From CAVDRM01 sp963611355 (GTDB lineage Bacteria > Bacillota > Clostridia > Christensenellales > Aristaeellaceae), in contig CAVDRM010000004.1 of NCBI GenBank assembly GCA_963611355.1, forward strand, positions 1 to 64,000: a stretch of DNA of 64,000 nt, in the 5' to 3' direction. Each line of letters opens with the position of its first letter. The stretch's first letter is position 1. A program made the translations under genes and the position numbers. Below, one piece after another: positions 1-10,966 of this stretch. Below the pieces are notes generated by a model. The model ran no database searches. It saw only the letters and a program-made list of their open reading frames with translations, and was not told the DNA's origin.

Positions 1-2
1 AT

Positions 3-758
3 ATGATTTTCTATTTTTCCGCGACAGGAAACAGCAAATATGTCGCTGACCGCATTGCCGCCGCAACGGGCGATAAAACCGTTTCTATGACCGAGTGCTG
101 CAAAGGTGATAGCTTCTCCTTTGAAGAAGCGGACAAAACGGTGGGGATCGTCAGCCCGACCTACGCCTGGGGCTTGCCGATCATTGTTCGGGAGTTTCTG
201 CAAAAGCTGACGCTGCATACAAAACCGGATTATCTCTGGTTCGCTGCGACCTACGGCACGACGCCGGGACAGACCGGGAAATTTGCCGAGGATATTCTGA
301 AAGCCAAAGGGCTTTCCGTTTCCGCAAGGTTCAGCGTGAAAATGCCGGACACTTGGACGCCCATCTATGATCTGAGCGATAAAAGCAAGGGGCAGCGTAT
401 CAATGACGCCGCAGAGCGGCAAATTGACTGTATCATCGGCGCAATACAGAATCGTGCCTGCGGTGATTTTATGGAGAACAAAACGCCGCTGTTTCTCGCA
501 AAAGCGTTTTACGGTTTTGGATACGCTTCCATGCGCAGGACAAATCATTTCACAGTAGAAGATACCTGCATCAGCTGCGGGCTGTGCGCACGGAATTGTC
601 CCGTTTCCGCTATCGAGATTCGGGAGCAAAGACCGGTTTGGGTCAAGGATGAATGCGTCATGTGTCTTCGCTGCCTTCACCATTGTCCCAAATTTGCGAT
701 TCAGTACGGTAAACGCACGAAGCGACACGGACAATACACGCATCGAGTGTCAGCATGA
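3..758 (+). CDS. EFR1-type flavodoxin/ferredoxin fusion protein
   Basis: 251 residues. The N-terminal half is a flavodoxin-like FMN-binding domain opening with the phosphate-loop motif FYFSATGNS (residues 3-11). The C-terminal part carries two 4Fe-4S ferredoxin motifs, CISCGLCARNCP and CVMCLRCLHHCP (about residues 190-230). This is the architecture of EFR1 family ferrodoxins, putative soluble redox carriers in anaerobes that could pass electrons between flavin and iron-sulfur centres; the physiological partner is unknown. The ATG lies 3 bases from the window edge, so the ribosome binding site is not visible, but family members usually begin right at this motif, so the gene is probably complete. 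No downstream partner gene is present. Confident on family, not on function. Confidence 0.85.
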   Translation: MIFYFSATGNSKYVADRIAAATGDKTVSMTECCKGDSFSFEEADKTVGIVSPTYAWGLPIIVREFLQKLTLHTKPDYLWFAATYGTTPGQTGKFAEDILKAKGLSVSARFSVKMPDTWTPIYDLSDKSKGQRINDAAERQIDCIIGAIQNRACGDFMENKTPLFLAKAFYGFGYASMRRTNHFTVEDTCISCGLCARNCPVSAIEIREQRPVWVKDECVMCLRCLHHCPKFAIQYGKRTKRHGQYTHRVSA

Positions 759-1453
759 AATCGAAACTTCCACTTCTTTTCTATCCTCAAGAGCTGCTTA
801 TTTGGTCGCTGGTTTCTTTATCTGTCATAAACGCGATTGACGAGGCATTTGCATTACGCGTTGTCTGACTTCCACGCTCCCGTCTGTTTGCATGAAAGCG
901 GGCGGTCATATGGCAATTCAGTGAACAGTATTTTCTGAATTCCATACCGCTCCATAACACGGAAATTTATTTTCCGTTACCCCAATAGTTGCTATAATTC
1001 CCACTATGGTATTGATGCCGCCACTCGATTCTGCATTTACCATCGTAGAAACTTTTGGTCTTTCCTTCTCTTTGGCACCCGATCAACTATTTTTCTGCAT
1101 TTCAAACGATATTGCTTCTTCATTCCTCTGTATCAGAATCCAACAGCCAAATTGTTCTTTCTCTTTCATCACCTATCATGTTTTCATAAAGCCGTTTTAT
1201 TTTACAATCGTTGCACTCTCAACACTATAGACGTCCTCATGGTGACGATACCTTGTTAGCGTCCAAGGGGGTGCGAATTTTTCGATAAATCTCAGAATTA
1301 CCCTCCAAAAGAAGGCATAATGAGCCTAAAAAGAGTCTGGCAGATACAACGTCTATCCGGCTTGACATTGCCGTCATCGCCATTCAGCTATTCTGTATAG
1401 CTTCGCCCTATATTGGTCAGTCATGGCGGATATTCTGTCGGTTTATCGGTCTA
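759..1453. other. Gene-poor stretch with no recognised gene
   Basis: About 0.7 kb between the EFR1 gene and the tRNA-Trp terminator. Only short open frames occur and none has a convincing ribosome binding site or recognisable protein motif. A small AT-rich inverted repeat (ACGGAAA / TTTCCGT, near 960-980) and a TATAAT-like hexamer near 993 are visible, but no good -35 box accompanies it. The composition is AT-richer than the flanking genes, as in decayed or non-coding DNA. I cannot assign a function. Confidence 0.5.
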
Positions 1454-1494
1454 TAAAAAAAGAAAGTCCCATGCTTTGCATCAAAGCACAAGAC
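1454..1494 (-). terminator. Rho-independent terminator of tRNA-Trp
   Basis: Reading the minus strand, a 13-bp stem (arms about 1466-1478 and 1482-1494, with three G-T pairs) closes a 3-base loop and is followed by a T-rich tail (complement of the A run 1454-1465). It lies just downstream of the tRNA gene, as expected for a monocistronic tRNA unit. Confidence 0.85.
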
Positions 1495-1500
1495 CTTAAC

Positions 1501-1574
1501 TGGCAGGGGAAGAAGGACTCGAACCCTCAACAAAGGTTTTGGAGACCCACGTGTTACCATTACACCATTCCCCT
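1501..1574 (-). tRNA. tRNA-Trp (anticodon CCA)
   Basis: A 74-base tRNA on the minus strand. The acceptor arms AGGGGAA (1568-1574) and TTCCCCT (1505-1511) pair fully; the discriminator is G and the CCA end is genomically encoded (1501-1503). The anticodon loop reads CTCCAAA, giving anticodon CCA after the invariant U33, which decodes UGG. The D arm (GTGT/ACAC) and T arm (GAGGG/CCTTC around TTCGAGT) fold normally. A consensus promoter lies upstream and a strong terminator downstream, so it is an independent transcription unit. No integrase or duplicated tRNA 3' end is visible nearby. Confidence 0.96.
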
Positions 1575-1589
1575 TTGCAGAACAAATTT

Positions 1590-1618
1590 AGTATACCATC
1601 AATCAAGCAGCTTGTCAA
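1590..1618 (-). promoter_or_regulatory. Sigma-70/SigA promoter of tRNA-Trp
   Basis: On the minus strand a perfect -35 TTGACA (1613-1618) and a near-perfect -10 TATACT (1590-1595) are 17 bases apart. The -10 lies 15 bases upstream of the mature tRNA 5' end, leaving room for a short 5' leader removed by RNase P. Confidence 0.92.
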
Positions 1619-1654
1619 TTACTTTGGAAATATTTTCTATTTTAAGTTTCTGCG

Positions 1655-1705
1655 CGTGAATTCCCAAAGTAAATGCCACAGGTGCATTTACTTTGGGAAT
1701 TCACG
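1655..1705. repeat. Long perfect inverted repeat (22-bp arms)
   Basis: Arms 1655-1676 and 1684-1705 are exact reverse complements over 22 bases, separated by 7 bases; each contains GAATTCCCAAAGT or its complement. A degenerate third copy of one arm (ATTACTTTGGAAAT) lies at about 1618-1632. The right arm is followed by an A run rather than a T run on the plus strand, and there is no T run on the minus strand, so it is not a standard terminator. It could be a mobile-element terminus, an operator or a structured RNA. Confidence 0.8.
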
Positions 1706-1963
1706 AAAAAATACGGGTGCGATAAAAGCATATGGACAAAACCAGCTGAAGATAGACAAGGAAACGGAACAACTAAGTTTATTCGATCCGCGAGACCCGT
1801 TTACGGGAAGCAAGTAACCCATTCGTGCTGGCAGGCACAATATGCCAACGTGTTGGCAGTCAATAGTATAAGGGCTATGCCCCGAAAATGAAATACCACC
1901 GGCTACGCCGGTGGATGGCTATTAATTTTATTCTTGCGCCGCACGGCGGATGAAAAATATAGA
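1706..1963. other. Intergenic region, possible decayed element
   Basis: No gene can be supported here. A short plus-strand open frame ending at 1817 has a protein-like ending (QLSLFDPRDPFTGSK) but no start or family I recognise, so it may be the remnant of a lost gene. Further hairpins (a TGCCAAC/GTTGGCA pair near 1850 and the strong hairpin at 1896-1914) crowd the rest. Confidence 0.4.
1896..1914. terminator. Strong hairpin, likely terminator of the ABC transporter operon
   Basis: CCACCGGC (1896-1903) pairs perfectly with GCCGGTGG (1907-1914) around a 3-base loop. On the minus strand it is followed by TATTTCATTTTC and on the plus strand by a T-rich stretch, so it can act in either direction. 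It is about 50 bases beyond the stop of the minus-strand ABC ATPase gene. Similar hairpins also occur at the edges of some insertion elements, so that alternative stays open. Confidence 0.55.
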
Positions 1964-3040
1964 TTAGGTCAAAATCTTACGAAAATCTTCACCGGAGGCT
2001 GGATAGACGAGGAAATTGCGGACATCCAGCCGCACCTGTCGGCCGACCTCAATGCCCATGCTCTCATACGGGTCGCCGATGACGCGCAGCTCCCTGCCGC
2101 AGCCCAAATCAACGCGGCTGTCGTCCACATCGCCCAGATAGAAGTGGCTCTTGATGGTGCCCTGCAAAGCGCCCTGCCCATCGTCCTTTGCATATTTGAC
2201 CTGCTCGGGACGGATGCCGACGATGACGTCGCCCTTCATGTCGCCGTCATACGGCAGGCGCTGGCCGCAGCCGTCGAGGGTGATGAAGCCGTCCGCCGCC
2301 TTGCCCTCCAAAAATTCGATTTTGCCGACAAAGTCCGCAATGAAGGGGTTGGACGGCTCGTTATAAATCGTCTTCGGGGTGCCGATTTGCTGAATCACGC
2401 CGCGGTTGATGACGACGATGCGGTCGCTCATGGCCATCGCCTCGGTCTGGTCATGGGTGACATAGACGACGGTGATGCCGTACTCCCGCTGAATCTCCTT
2501 GATTTCAAAGCGCATGCTCTCGCGCAGCTTCGCGTCCAGGTTAGACAGCGGCTCGTCCAAGAGAAGGAGGGCGGGCTCTGCCACCAGCGCACGGGCCAGC
2601 GCCACGCGCTGTTGCTGGCCGCCGGAGAGCTGGCTGGGGATGCGGTCGCGGTACTGCATCAGGTGGACGACCTCCAGCACGTGCTCGACCTTCTTTTTGA
2701 TGGTCGCCCTATCCGCCTTCTTGATTTGCAGCGGGTACGCCACGTTTTCAAACACCGTCATATGCGGCCAGACGGCGTAGCTCTGGAAGACCATGCCGAT
2801 GTCGCGCTTTTCCGGAGGAATGAAGACCTTGTCGGAGGACACCACGCGCTCGTCAAACAGCACGCTGCCGGAGGTCGGCTTTTCAAAGCCGGCGATGATG
2901 CGCAGCATGGTCGTTTTGCCGCAGCCGGAGGGACCGAGGAGAGTGACGAACTCGCCGTCCGCAAACACGGCGTTAAAATGGTCGAGCACGACGACATTGC
3001 CGAAGCTTTTGGTGATATTTTGAATGGTTACGCTGGACAT
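1964..3040 (-). CDS. ABC transporter ATP-binding protein (FbpC/PotA-like)
   Basis: 358 residues, the nucleotide-binding subunit of an importer. All ABC motifs are intact: Walker A GPSGCGKT (36-43), Q-loop Gln85, signature LSGGQQQR (137-144), Walker B LLLLDEP (157-163) and switch His195. The region after about residue 240 fits a TOBE substrate-regulation domain, as in FbpC, PotA and PhnT-like ATPases. It is the last gene of a minus-strand operon, 36 bases after the fused permease and following the binding-protein gene. The protein should act as a dimer at the cytoplasmic face, powering uptake. The substrate cannot be read from this subunit; iron(III) or an organophosphonate are the usual cargoes of this transporter type. 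Confidence 0.93.
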   Translation of the reverse strand: MSSVTIQNITKSFGNVVVLDHFNAVFADGEFVTLLGPSGCGKTTMLRIIAGFEKPTSGSVLFDERVVSSDKVFIPPEKRDIGMVFQSYAVWPHMTVFENVAYPLQIKKADRATIKKKVEHVLEVVHLMQYRDRIPSQLSGGQQQRVALARALVAEPALLLLDEPLSNLDAKLRESMRFEIKEIQREYGITVVYVTHDQTEAMAMSDRIVVINRGVIQQIGTPKTIYNEPSNPFIADFVGKIEFLEGKAADGFITLDGCGQRLPYDGDMKGDVIVGIRPEQVKYAKDDGQGALQGTIKSHFYLGDVDDSRVDLGCGRELRVIGDPYESMGIEVGRQVRLDVRNFLVYPASGEDFRKILT

Positions 3041-3076
3041 GCTTCCAACTCCTTTGTGAAAGAATGAGCGGTTTGA

Positions 3077-5581
3077 TTAAATGGAAAATTCGCCTTTTGT
3101 CAATTTATTGAGCAGGAAATTCAGCCCCACGACAATCATCAGGATGCCGAACGCCATGGCACAGCTCTGCGGCTGGCTGGTGAACGTCCAGTATTCATAG
3201 AGCTGGAAGCCGATTGTCTTGGTGGTGTTGGAGTACAGCAGCGTGGTCATGCTCAGCTCGTAGAAGCTGGGGATGAAAATCAGGAACCAGCCGGCTGCGA
3301 TGGAGGGGAAAATCAGCGGGCCGGTGATTCTGAACATGGTGCGGAGCCACGTTGCGCCGGAAATCTGGCTGCATTCCTCCAGGGAAACGTGAATCTGGCT
3401 CATGGCGCTGACCACGGTGCGCATGCCCATCATCAGGTATTTGATAAGGTAGGCGATGATGATGATGGAGGCGGTGTTGTAGATGTTGACGCCGAAGCTG
3501 CCCTTCATGGTCATGATGAGTCCCAGCGCGATGACGACGGACGGCGTGCCGGAGCCGAGCGTAATCAGAAAGTCCGGCAGCTTGCGCCCGCGAATCTTCG
3601 TGCGCTGGAGGAGATAGGACATCGTGCAGGCGACAACGATGCCGATGGTCGCCGTAATCGTGCCGAAGACCAGGCTGTTCTTCAGGCAGTTCATCGTTTC
3701 GGCGCGGGAGAAGATGGTCTCCCACTGGCCGAAGGTGAAGTTGCCCTCCGCAAACAGCGACTTGCCGACGTCGATTTTAAACGAGGTGGTCAGGATGGTG
3801 GCAAAGGGGATAAGCACCACGATGACGGCGAACAGGCTGACGATGACGGTCAGCGGAACGCGCCATTTGCCCAGGTCAACGATGTTCGGGCGGGTGGATT
3901 TGCCGGACACGGTGATGTACTGCTTCCGCGCCACCACAAAGTCCGACACATAGAGGATGATGATGGCCAGCACCATCAGAAAGACCGCCAGACCCGTCGC
4001 ATCGCTGATGCCCTGCGAGCCGAGCCCCATGTATTCGATGATGCGCGTCGTCACGGTGTGCACCTTGCCAGGCGCGCCGATGATGGAGGGAATGCCGTAG
4101 CAGCTCATGGCGGCGACGAACACGAGCAGAGCGCCCGCAATCAGGCTGGGGGTCATCATGGGCAGGGTAATGCGAAAAACCGTGCGCAGGGGGGAGGCAC
4201 CCGAAATGCGGCTTGCCTCCTCCAGGGACGGGTCCATCTTCTCCATGGCGCGGGAAATCGTGATAAAGGCGTAGGGATAATAGAAGGTGGTCAGCACCCA
4301 AATAAGCCCGCCCAAGGTATAGATGTTCAGCGGGCCGGGCGTGTCGCCCAAGCGAAAGAGCATCCGCAGAAATTCGTTGATTGTGCCGACATTCGGGTTC
4401 AGAAGCCGCAGCCACGCCATTGCGCCTACATACGGCGGCACCATATAGGTCAGCACAAAGAGGGAGCGGAAGAACTTTTTGCCGTACAGGTTGGTGCGCC
4501 CCACCAGCCACGCCAGCGGGAAGGCCAGCAGCGTGCCCAGCACCATGGTCGCAAACGCGGCAATCAGCGTGTTCTTGAGCGCACCCAGATTCATGGAATA
4601 GGTGTACAGGCGCTCAAAGACATGGAAGGTGAAGGCGCCTTCAGGAAAGAACGCCTTGATGACCAGATACACCATCGGCAGAACCTGGAAGACCAGCATA
4701 AAATCAACGATGGCGAAAATCATGACCCATTTGAAATCCAAATGCCAGCTGCGGTCCCAATACAGCATCAGGGACAGCAGCAGAATATCCAATACCAGCA
4801 GGATGCCTATCAGCACGGCCGTGCGGCTGTGCGAAACGAGCAGCCGCGTCATAAGGGAAATATTGCCGCCGACCGCCATTTCATACGCCGTGAGCCGTGC
4901 CTCGGCATTGCGGACAGCCTTTTTCAGGTTGTTGACGGTCTCCGTCTCCAGCGGCTCATTGGCTTCGTTGGCGCTGACGAAGAAGAGCTGAAACAGCGAA
5001 GAAGCGCGCTCCGTGCCCGTTTTATCCCCGATAAAGCCCTTTACAAATTCGGACAGCTCGGCGCTTTCGTCCGTGACGGCGTACAGCATGGCCGTGCGCT
5101 CCTCGGTGCGCTGCGCAGCCGTCCATCTGGACAGCTCCTTCTTCTCCGCGGAGACGACCTTCGGGCCGCTCATGGCATAGGAAACGGCGAGGAGCTTCAG
5201 CGCCTTTTCCTGAAGCGCCGCGCCGGAAAGCCCGGACAAATCGGCCTCCACGCGGGCGGACTTATCCTCCTTCACCGCACTGCTCCAGTTTTCCTTAAGC
5301 AACGCAACGGCCGCCTCGGTCAGCGCATCGCTTTCTTTTTGGTCAAAGCCCTCGGTGATGGGCTGAATCGCGTCATGATACAGAGCGCGGATGTCATTTG
5401 ACAAACTGTTAATATATTTGTAGGCGTTTTCCTGGTCAAAGCCGGAGGCCTGATACTGCCGCATTCCCCAAAGGCCGCCCGCAATCAGCGCTGCGCCCAG
5501 CAGCAATAAAACAAGCAGCACGATTTTACTGCGCAGCTCCTCTGGGTCTTTTCTTCCTTGTTCCTGTAGACGTGTCTGCAT
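3077..5581 (-). CDS. Fused double-domain ABC permease with N-terminal extracytoplasmic domain
   Basis: 834 residues from the ATG at 5581, which has AAGGAG 8 bases upstream; an in-frame GTG three codons earlier overlaps that site and is less likely. One transmembrane helix (about 17-38) is followed by a roughly 210-residue soluble, mainly helical region and a second helix (about 255-275). Then come two tandem MetI-type permease domains, each with an EAA-like loop (EEASRISGASPLRTVFRITLP and a related copy near residue 750). Fused two-domain permeases of the AfuB/FbpB/PhnV type are normally near 550 residues, so the N-terminal 280 residues are extra. It lies between the binding protein and ATPase genes of the same operon. 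Confidence 0.9.
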   Translation of the reverse strand: MQTRLQEQGRKDPEELRSKIVLLVLLLLGAALIAGGLWGMRQYQASGFDQENAYKYINSLSNDIRALYHDAIQPITEGFDQKESDALTEAAVALLKENWSSAVKEDKSARVEADLSGLSGAALQEKALKLLAVSYAMSGPKVVSAEKKELSRWTAAQRTEERTAMLYAVTDESAELSEFVKGFIGDKTGTERASSLFQLFFVSANEANEPLETETVNNLKKAVRNAEARLTAYEMAVGGNISLMTRLLVSHSRTAVLIGILLVLDILLLSLMLYWDRSWHLDFKWVMIFAIVDFMLVFQVLPMVYLVIKAFFPEGAFTFHVFERLYTYSMNLGALKNTLIAAFATMVLGTLLAFPLAWLVGRTNLYGKKFFRSLFVLTYMVPPYVGAMAWLRLLNPNVGTINEFLRMLFRLGDTPGPLNIYTLGGLIWVLTTFYYPYAFITISRAMEKMDPSLEEASRISGASPLRTVFRITLPMMTPSLIAGALLVFVAAMSCYGIPSIIGAPGKVHTVTTRIIEYMGLGSQGISDATGLAVFLMVLAIIILYVSDFVVARKQYITVSGKSTRPNIVDLGKWRVPLTVIVSLFAVIVVLIPFATILTTSFKIDVGKSLFAEGNFTFGQWETIFSRAETMNCLKNSLVFGTITATIGIVVACTMSYLLQRTKIRGRKLPDFLITLGSGTPSVVIALGLIMTMKGSFGVNIYNTASIIIIAYLIKYLMMGMRTVVSAMSQIHVSLEECSQISGATWLRTMFRITGPLIFPSIAAGWFLIFIPSFYELSMTTLLYSNTTKTIGFQLYEYWTFTSQPQSCAMAFGILMIVVGLNFLLNKLTKGEFSI

Positions 5582-5674
5582 GAACAACACTCCTTAAAAT
5601 ACGGGGGAAGTCGCCGCAAGGACAACTCCCCCCATCTGGCTCGCATATTGGTTATTTTCTCATTCAATCATGCA

Positions 5675-6715
5675 TTACTTCTGAATGGTAACGGCTTCCT
5701 GGAACTTGGTGCGGATTTCTTCGCGGTTCTTGTAGCAGCGCTCCCAGTCAACGCCCATGTCCTTTTCAATCAGGCCGTCGGTGTCAACGGAATCATAGGG
5801 AACTTCGGCAAAGCCCTTCAGGACGGAGTGCATATAGCCCTCAATCATGAACTTCTGGCCTTCTTCGCTCAGGAGGTAGTCAGTGATGGCTTCACAGGCT
5901 TCGATGTTGACGTTGGCGCTGCGGTCTTCAGCCACGGTCATCACGGTGGAGGGAATCAGGATGACGCCGTCGTCGGGATAGATGCAGGCGATGTGGGAGC
6001 CGTTTTCCTTGCGCTCCTTCAGCACGGATTCTTCCAGAATCATGATGACGTCGCATTCGCCGGTCTGCAGCTTCGCCAGCGCGGTGGAGCCGGACTCAAT
6101 CATCACGTCGTTGTTGCCCAGCGCAGTGAAGTAGTCATAGCCGTACTTGTCGGACAGGGAGGCGATGGCGGCCATGGTGGTGCCGGAGGTCAGCGGGTTG
6201 CCCATGGAGATGCGGCCCTTCAGCGCGGTGTTCTCTGCGAAGTCCTTGAAGGTCTTGGGCAGGTCATCGGCGCTCTTGAGGTCGGGGTTGTAGGCCAGCA
6301 CCATGTTGCAGACGCGGACGGGATACCAGTAGCCCTCTTTGTCATAGTCGAAGCGGAGGTTTTCGGCCGCATCGGTCATATAGGAGTGCAGCCAGCCGCC
6401 CTCCTTGAGCTCCAGGCTGTATGCAGGCTCGGCCACGAGCATCATGTCGCAGCCCAGCGTGCCGGTTTCCATTTCGCCGGCCAGCTTGTTCTGCAGCGTG
6501 CCGGTGCCGCCGTAGAAGAAGAAGGAGCCGTTGTTGCCGGGGGTCAGATTCGGGAATTCCGCCTTGAGCGCCTCGTCCATCATATCGATAACGAACTGAT
6601 ACATGGAGGTGTAAATCATGATGGTGCCGGTCACGTCCTCATTGACGGCCAGCGCAGCGGGCATAATGCCCAGCAGCATGGCGATGCACAGGGACAGAGC
6701 GAGAATCTTCTTCAT
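5675..6715 (-). CDS. ABC transporter substrate-binding protein (iron/phosphonate type)
   Basis: 346 residues, first gene of the ABC operon, with AGGAGG 10 bases before the ATG. A Sec signal peptide (1-23, ending PAALA) is followed by a periplasmic-binding-protein fold of the Fbp/AfuA/2-aminoethylphosphonate type. Supporting segments are a substrate-cleft-like YTSMYQ, SGTTMAAIASL near 190, and a GQKFMIEGYMHSV hinge region near the C-terminus. There is no lipobox cysteine at the cleavage site, which is unusual for a binding protein of a single-membrane bacterium, where these are normally lipid-anchored. Substrate is inferred only from family resemblance. Confidence 0.88.
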   Translation of the reverse strand: MKKILALSLCIAMLLGIMPAALAVNEDVTGTIMIYTSMYQFVIDMMDEALKAEFPNLTPGNNGSFFFYGGTGTLQNKLAGEMETGTLGCDMMLVAEPAYSLELKEGGWLHSYMTDAAENLRFDYDKEGYWYPVRVCNMVLAYNPDLKSADDLPKTFKDFAENTALKGRISMGNPLTSGTTMAAIASLSDKYGYDYFTALGNNDVMIESGSTALAKLQTGECDVIMILEESVLKERKENGSHIACIYPDDGVILIPSTVMTVAEDRSANVNIEACEAITDYLLSEEGQKFMIEGYMHSVLKGFAEVPYDSVDTDGLIEKDMGVDWERCYKNREEIRTKFQEAVTIQK

Positions 6716-6747
6716 AAAGTGGGAGCCTCCTTGATGAAAATAATATG

Positions 6748-6778
6748 TTTACATCGGCATATCGCTTGCCAATGTAAA
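6748..6778. promoter_or_regulatory. Palindrome upstream of the ABC operon, candidate operator
   Basis: TTTACATCGGCA (6748-6759) and TGCCAATGTAAA (6767-6778) form an imperfect palindrome (11 of 12 paired) with a 7-base centre. It lies 33 bases upstream of the binding-protein start codon, where a repressor or activator of the transporter could bind, or where a 5' UTR hairpin could form. I found no clear -35/-10 pair next to it, and no regulator gene flanks the operon. Confidence 0.5.
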
Positions 6779-7088
6779 GAGCAATCCTTTTGCGACCGAA
6801 AAGACCATGCCCTATGAGGAAAATATTTTTGAGAAATCCTTTTTCCATCAGTTATTATACAAAAGTTTTTCCCGCTTGGCAAGTGCTTTTCCGCATCTTT
6901 GCAAAAAATTTATGCCGAATTTATATCGAATTTCGCTATGCCTTGTATCAATACCTGTATAACCGATTTCGTAAAAAAGAGAGGGAGCGTTCCGAAACGC
7001 CCGACGGGTGAAATGCATTGAACCCGAAAAAAAGACGAATCCGCTGATTTTTTTCTTAAAAATCGGTGTCGGAAAGCCCGTGATTTGC
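6779..7088. other. Divergent intergenic region between ABC operon and nifJ
   Basis: The stretch between the two divergent units holds no gene. It is AT-rich and contains a GATTTTT/AAAAATC inverted repeat (7046-7064). No further promoter can be assigned confidently. Confidence 0.4.
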
Positions 7089-10788
<3,700 letters not shown>

Positions 10789-10809
10789 TTCTTCCCTCAT
10801 ATTTACCCT

Positions 10810-10844
10810 GCCGCCGCGTTCAAAAAAAACGCGGCGGCGTTTTC
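10810..10844 (+). terminator. Rho-independent terminator of nifJ
   Basis: An 11-bp GC-rich perfect stem, GCCGCCGCGTT (10810-10820) with AACGCGGCGGC (10828-10838), followed by GTTTTC, 22 bases after the nifJ stop codon. Confidence 0.88.
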
Positions 10845-10901
10845 ATGAAGAGGGAGCGCTCTGTGTGCAGTCAGACAGGCGCGGCATTGCAACCGGGGGA
10901 G

Positions 10902-10931
10902 TTGCGAAGGCACGCCTGTTTTTGATATAAT
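10902..10931 (+). promoter_or_regulatory. Probable promoter of the GTPase-NYN gene
   Basis: Perfect -10 TATAAT (10926-10931) preceded, 18 bases away, by a partial -35 TTGCGA (10902-10907). The -10 is about 36 bases before the ATG, so the leader is short and lacks the regulatory hairpins typical of inducible tet(M)-type genes. Confidence 0.7.
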
Positions 10932-10966
10932 ACATTCGGAATACGGAACAAAACGGAGCGGACAGA

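Noticed and set aside
649..1230. Short open frames after the EFR1 gene
   Set aside because: No ribosome binding site, start or composition that separates them from chance.
1501..1705. Integration site (att) at tRNA-Trp
   Set aside because: No integrase gene, no duplicated 3' end of the tRNA, and no phage or plasmid genes were found.
1706..1895. Remnant of an IS200/IS605 or other transposase gene
   Set aside because: Only a hairpin and a short protein-like ending are visible; without catalytic motifs I cannot name an element family.
3389..5401. A long plus-strand open frame opposite the ABC permease
   Set aside because: Antisense to a confirmed gene; lacks a ribosome binding site and known motifs, and its amino-acid composition (rich in Gln, His, Arg) is typical of a reverse-complement frame of GC-rich coding DNA.
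10810..10844. Considered as part of a repeat family together with the 1896-1914 hairpin
   Set aside because: The stems share no sequence and the nifJ one has an ordinary terminator shape.
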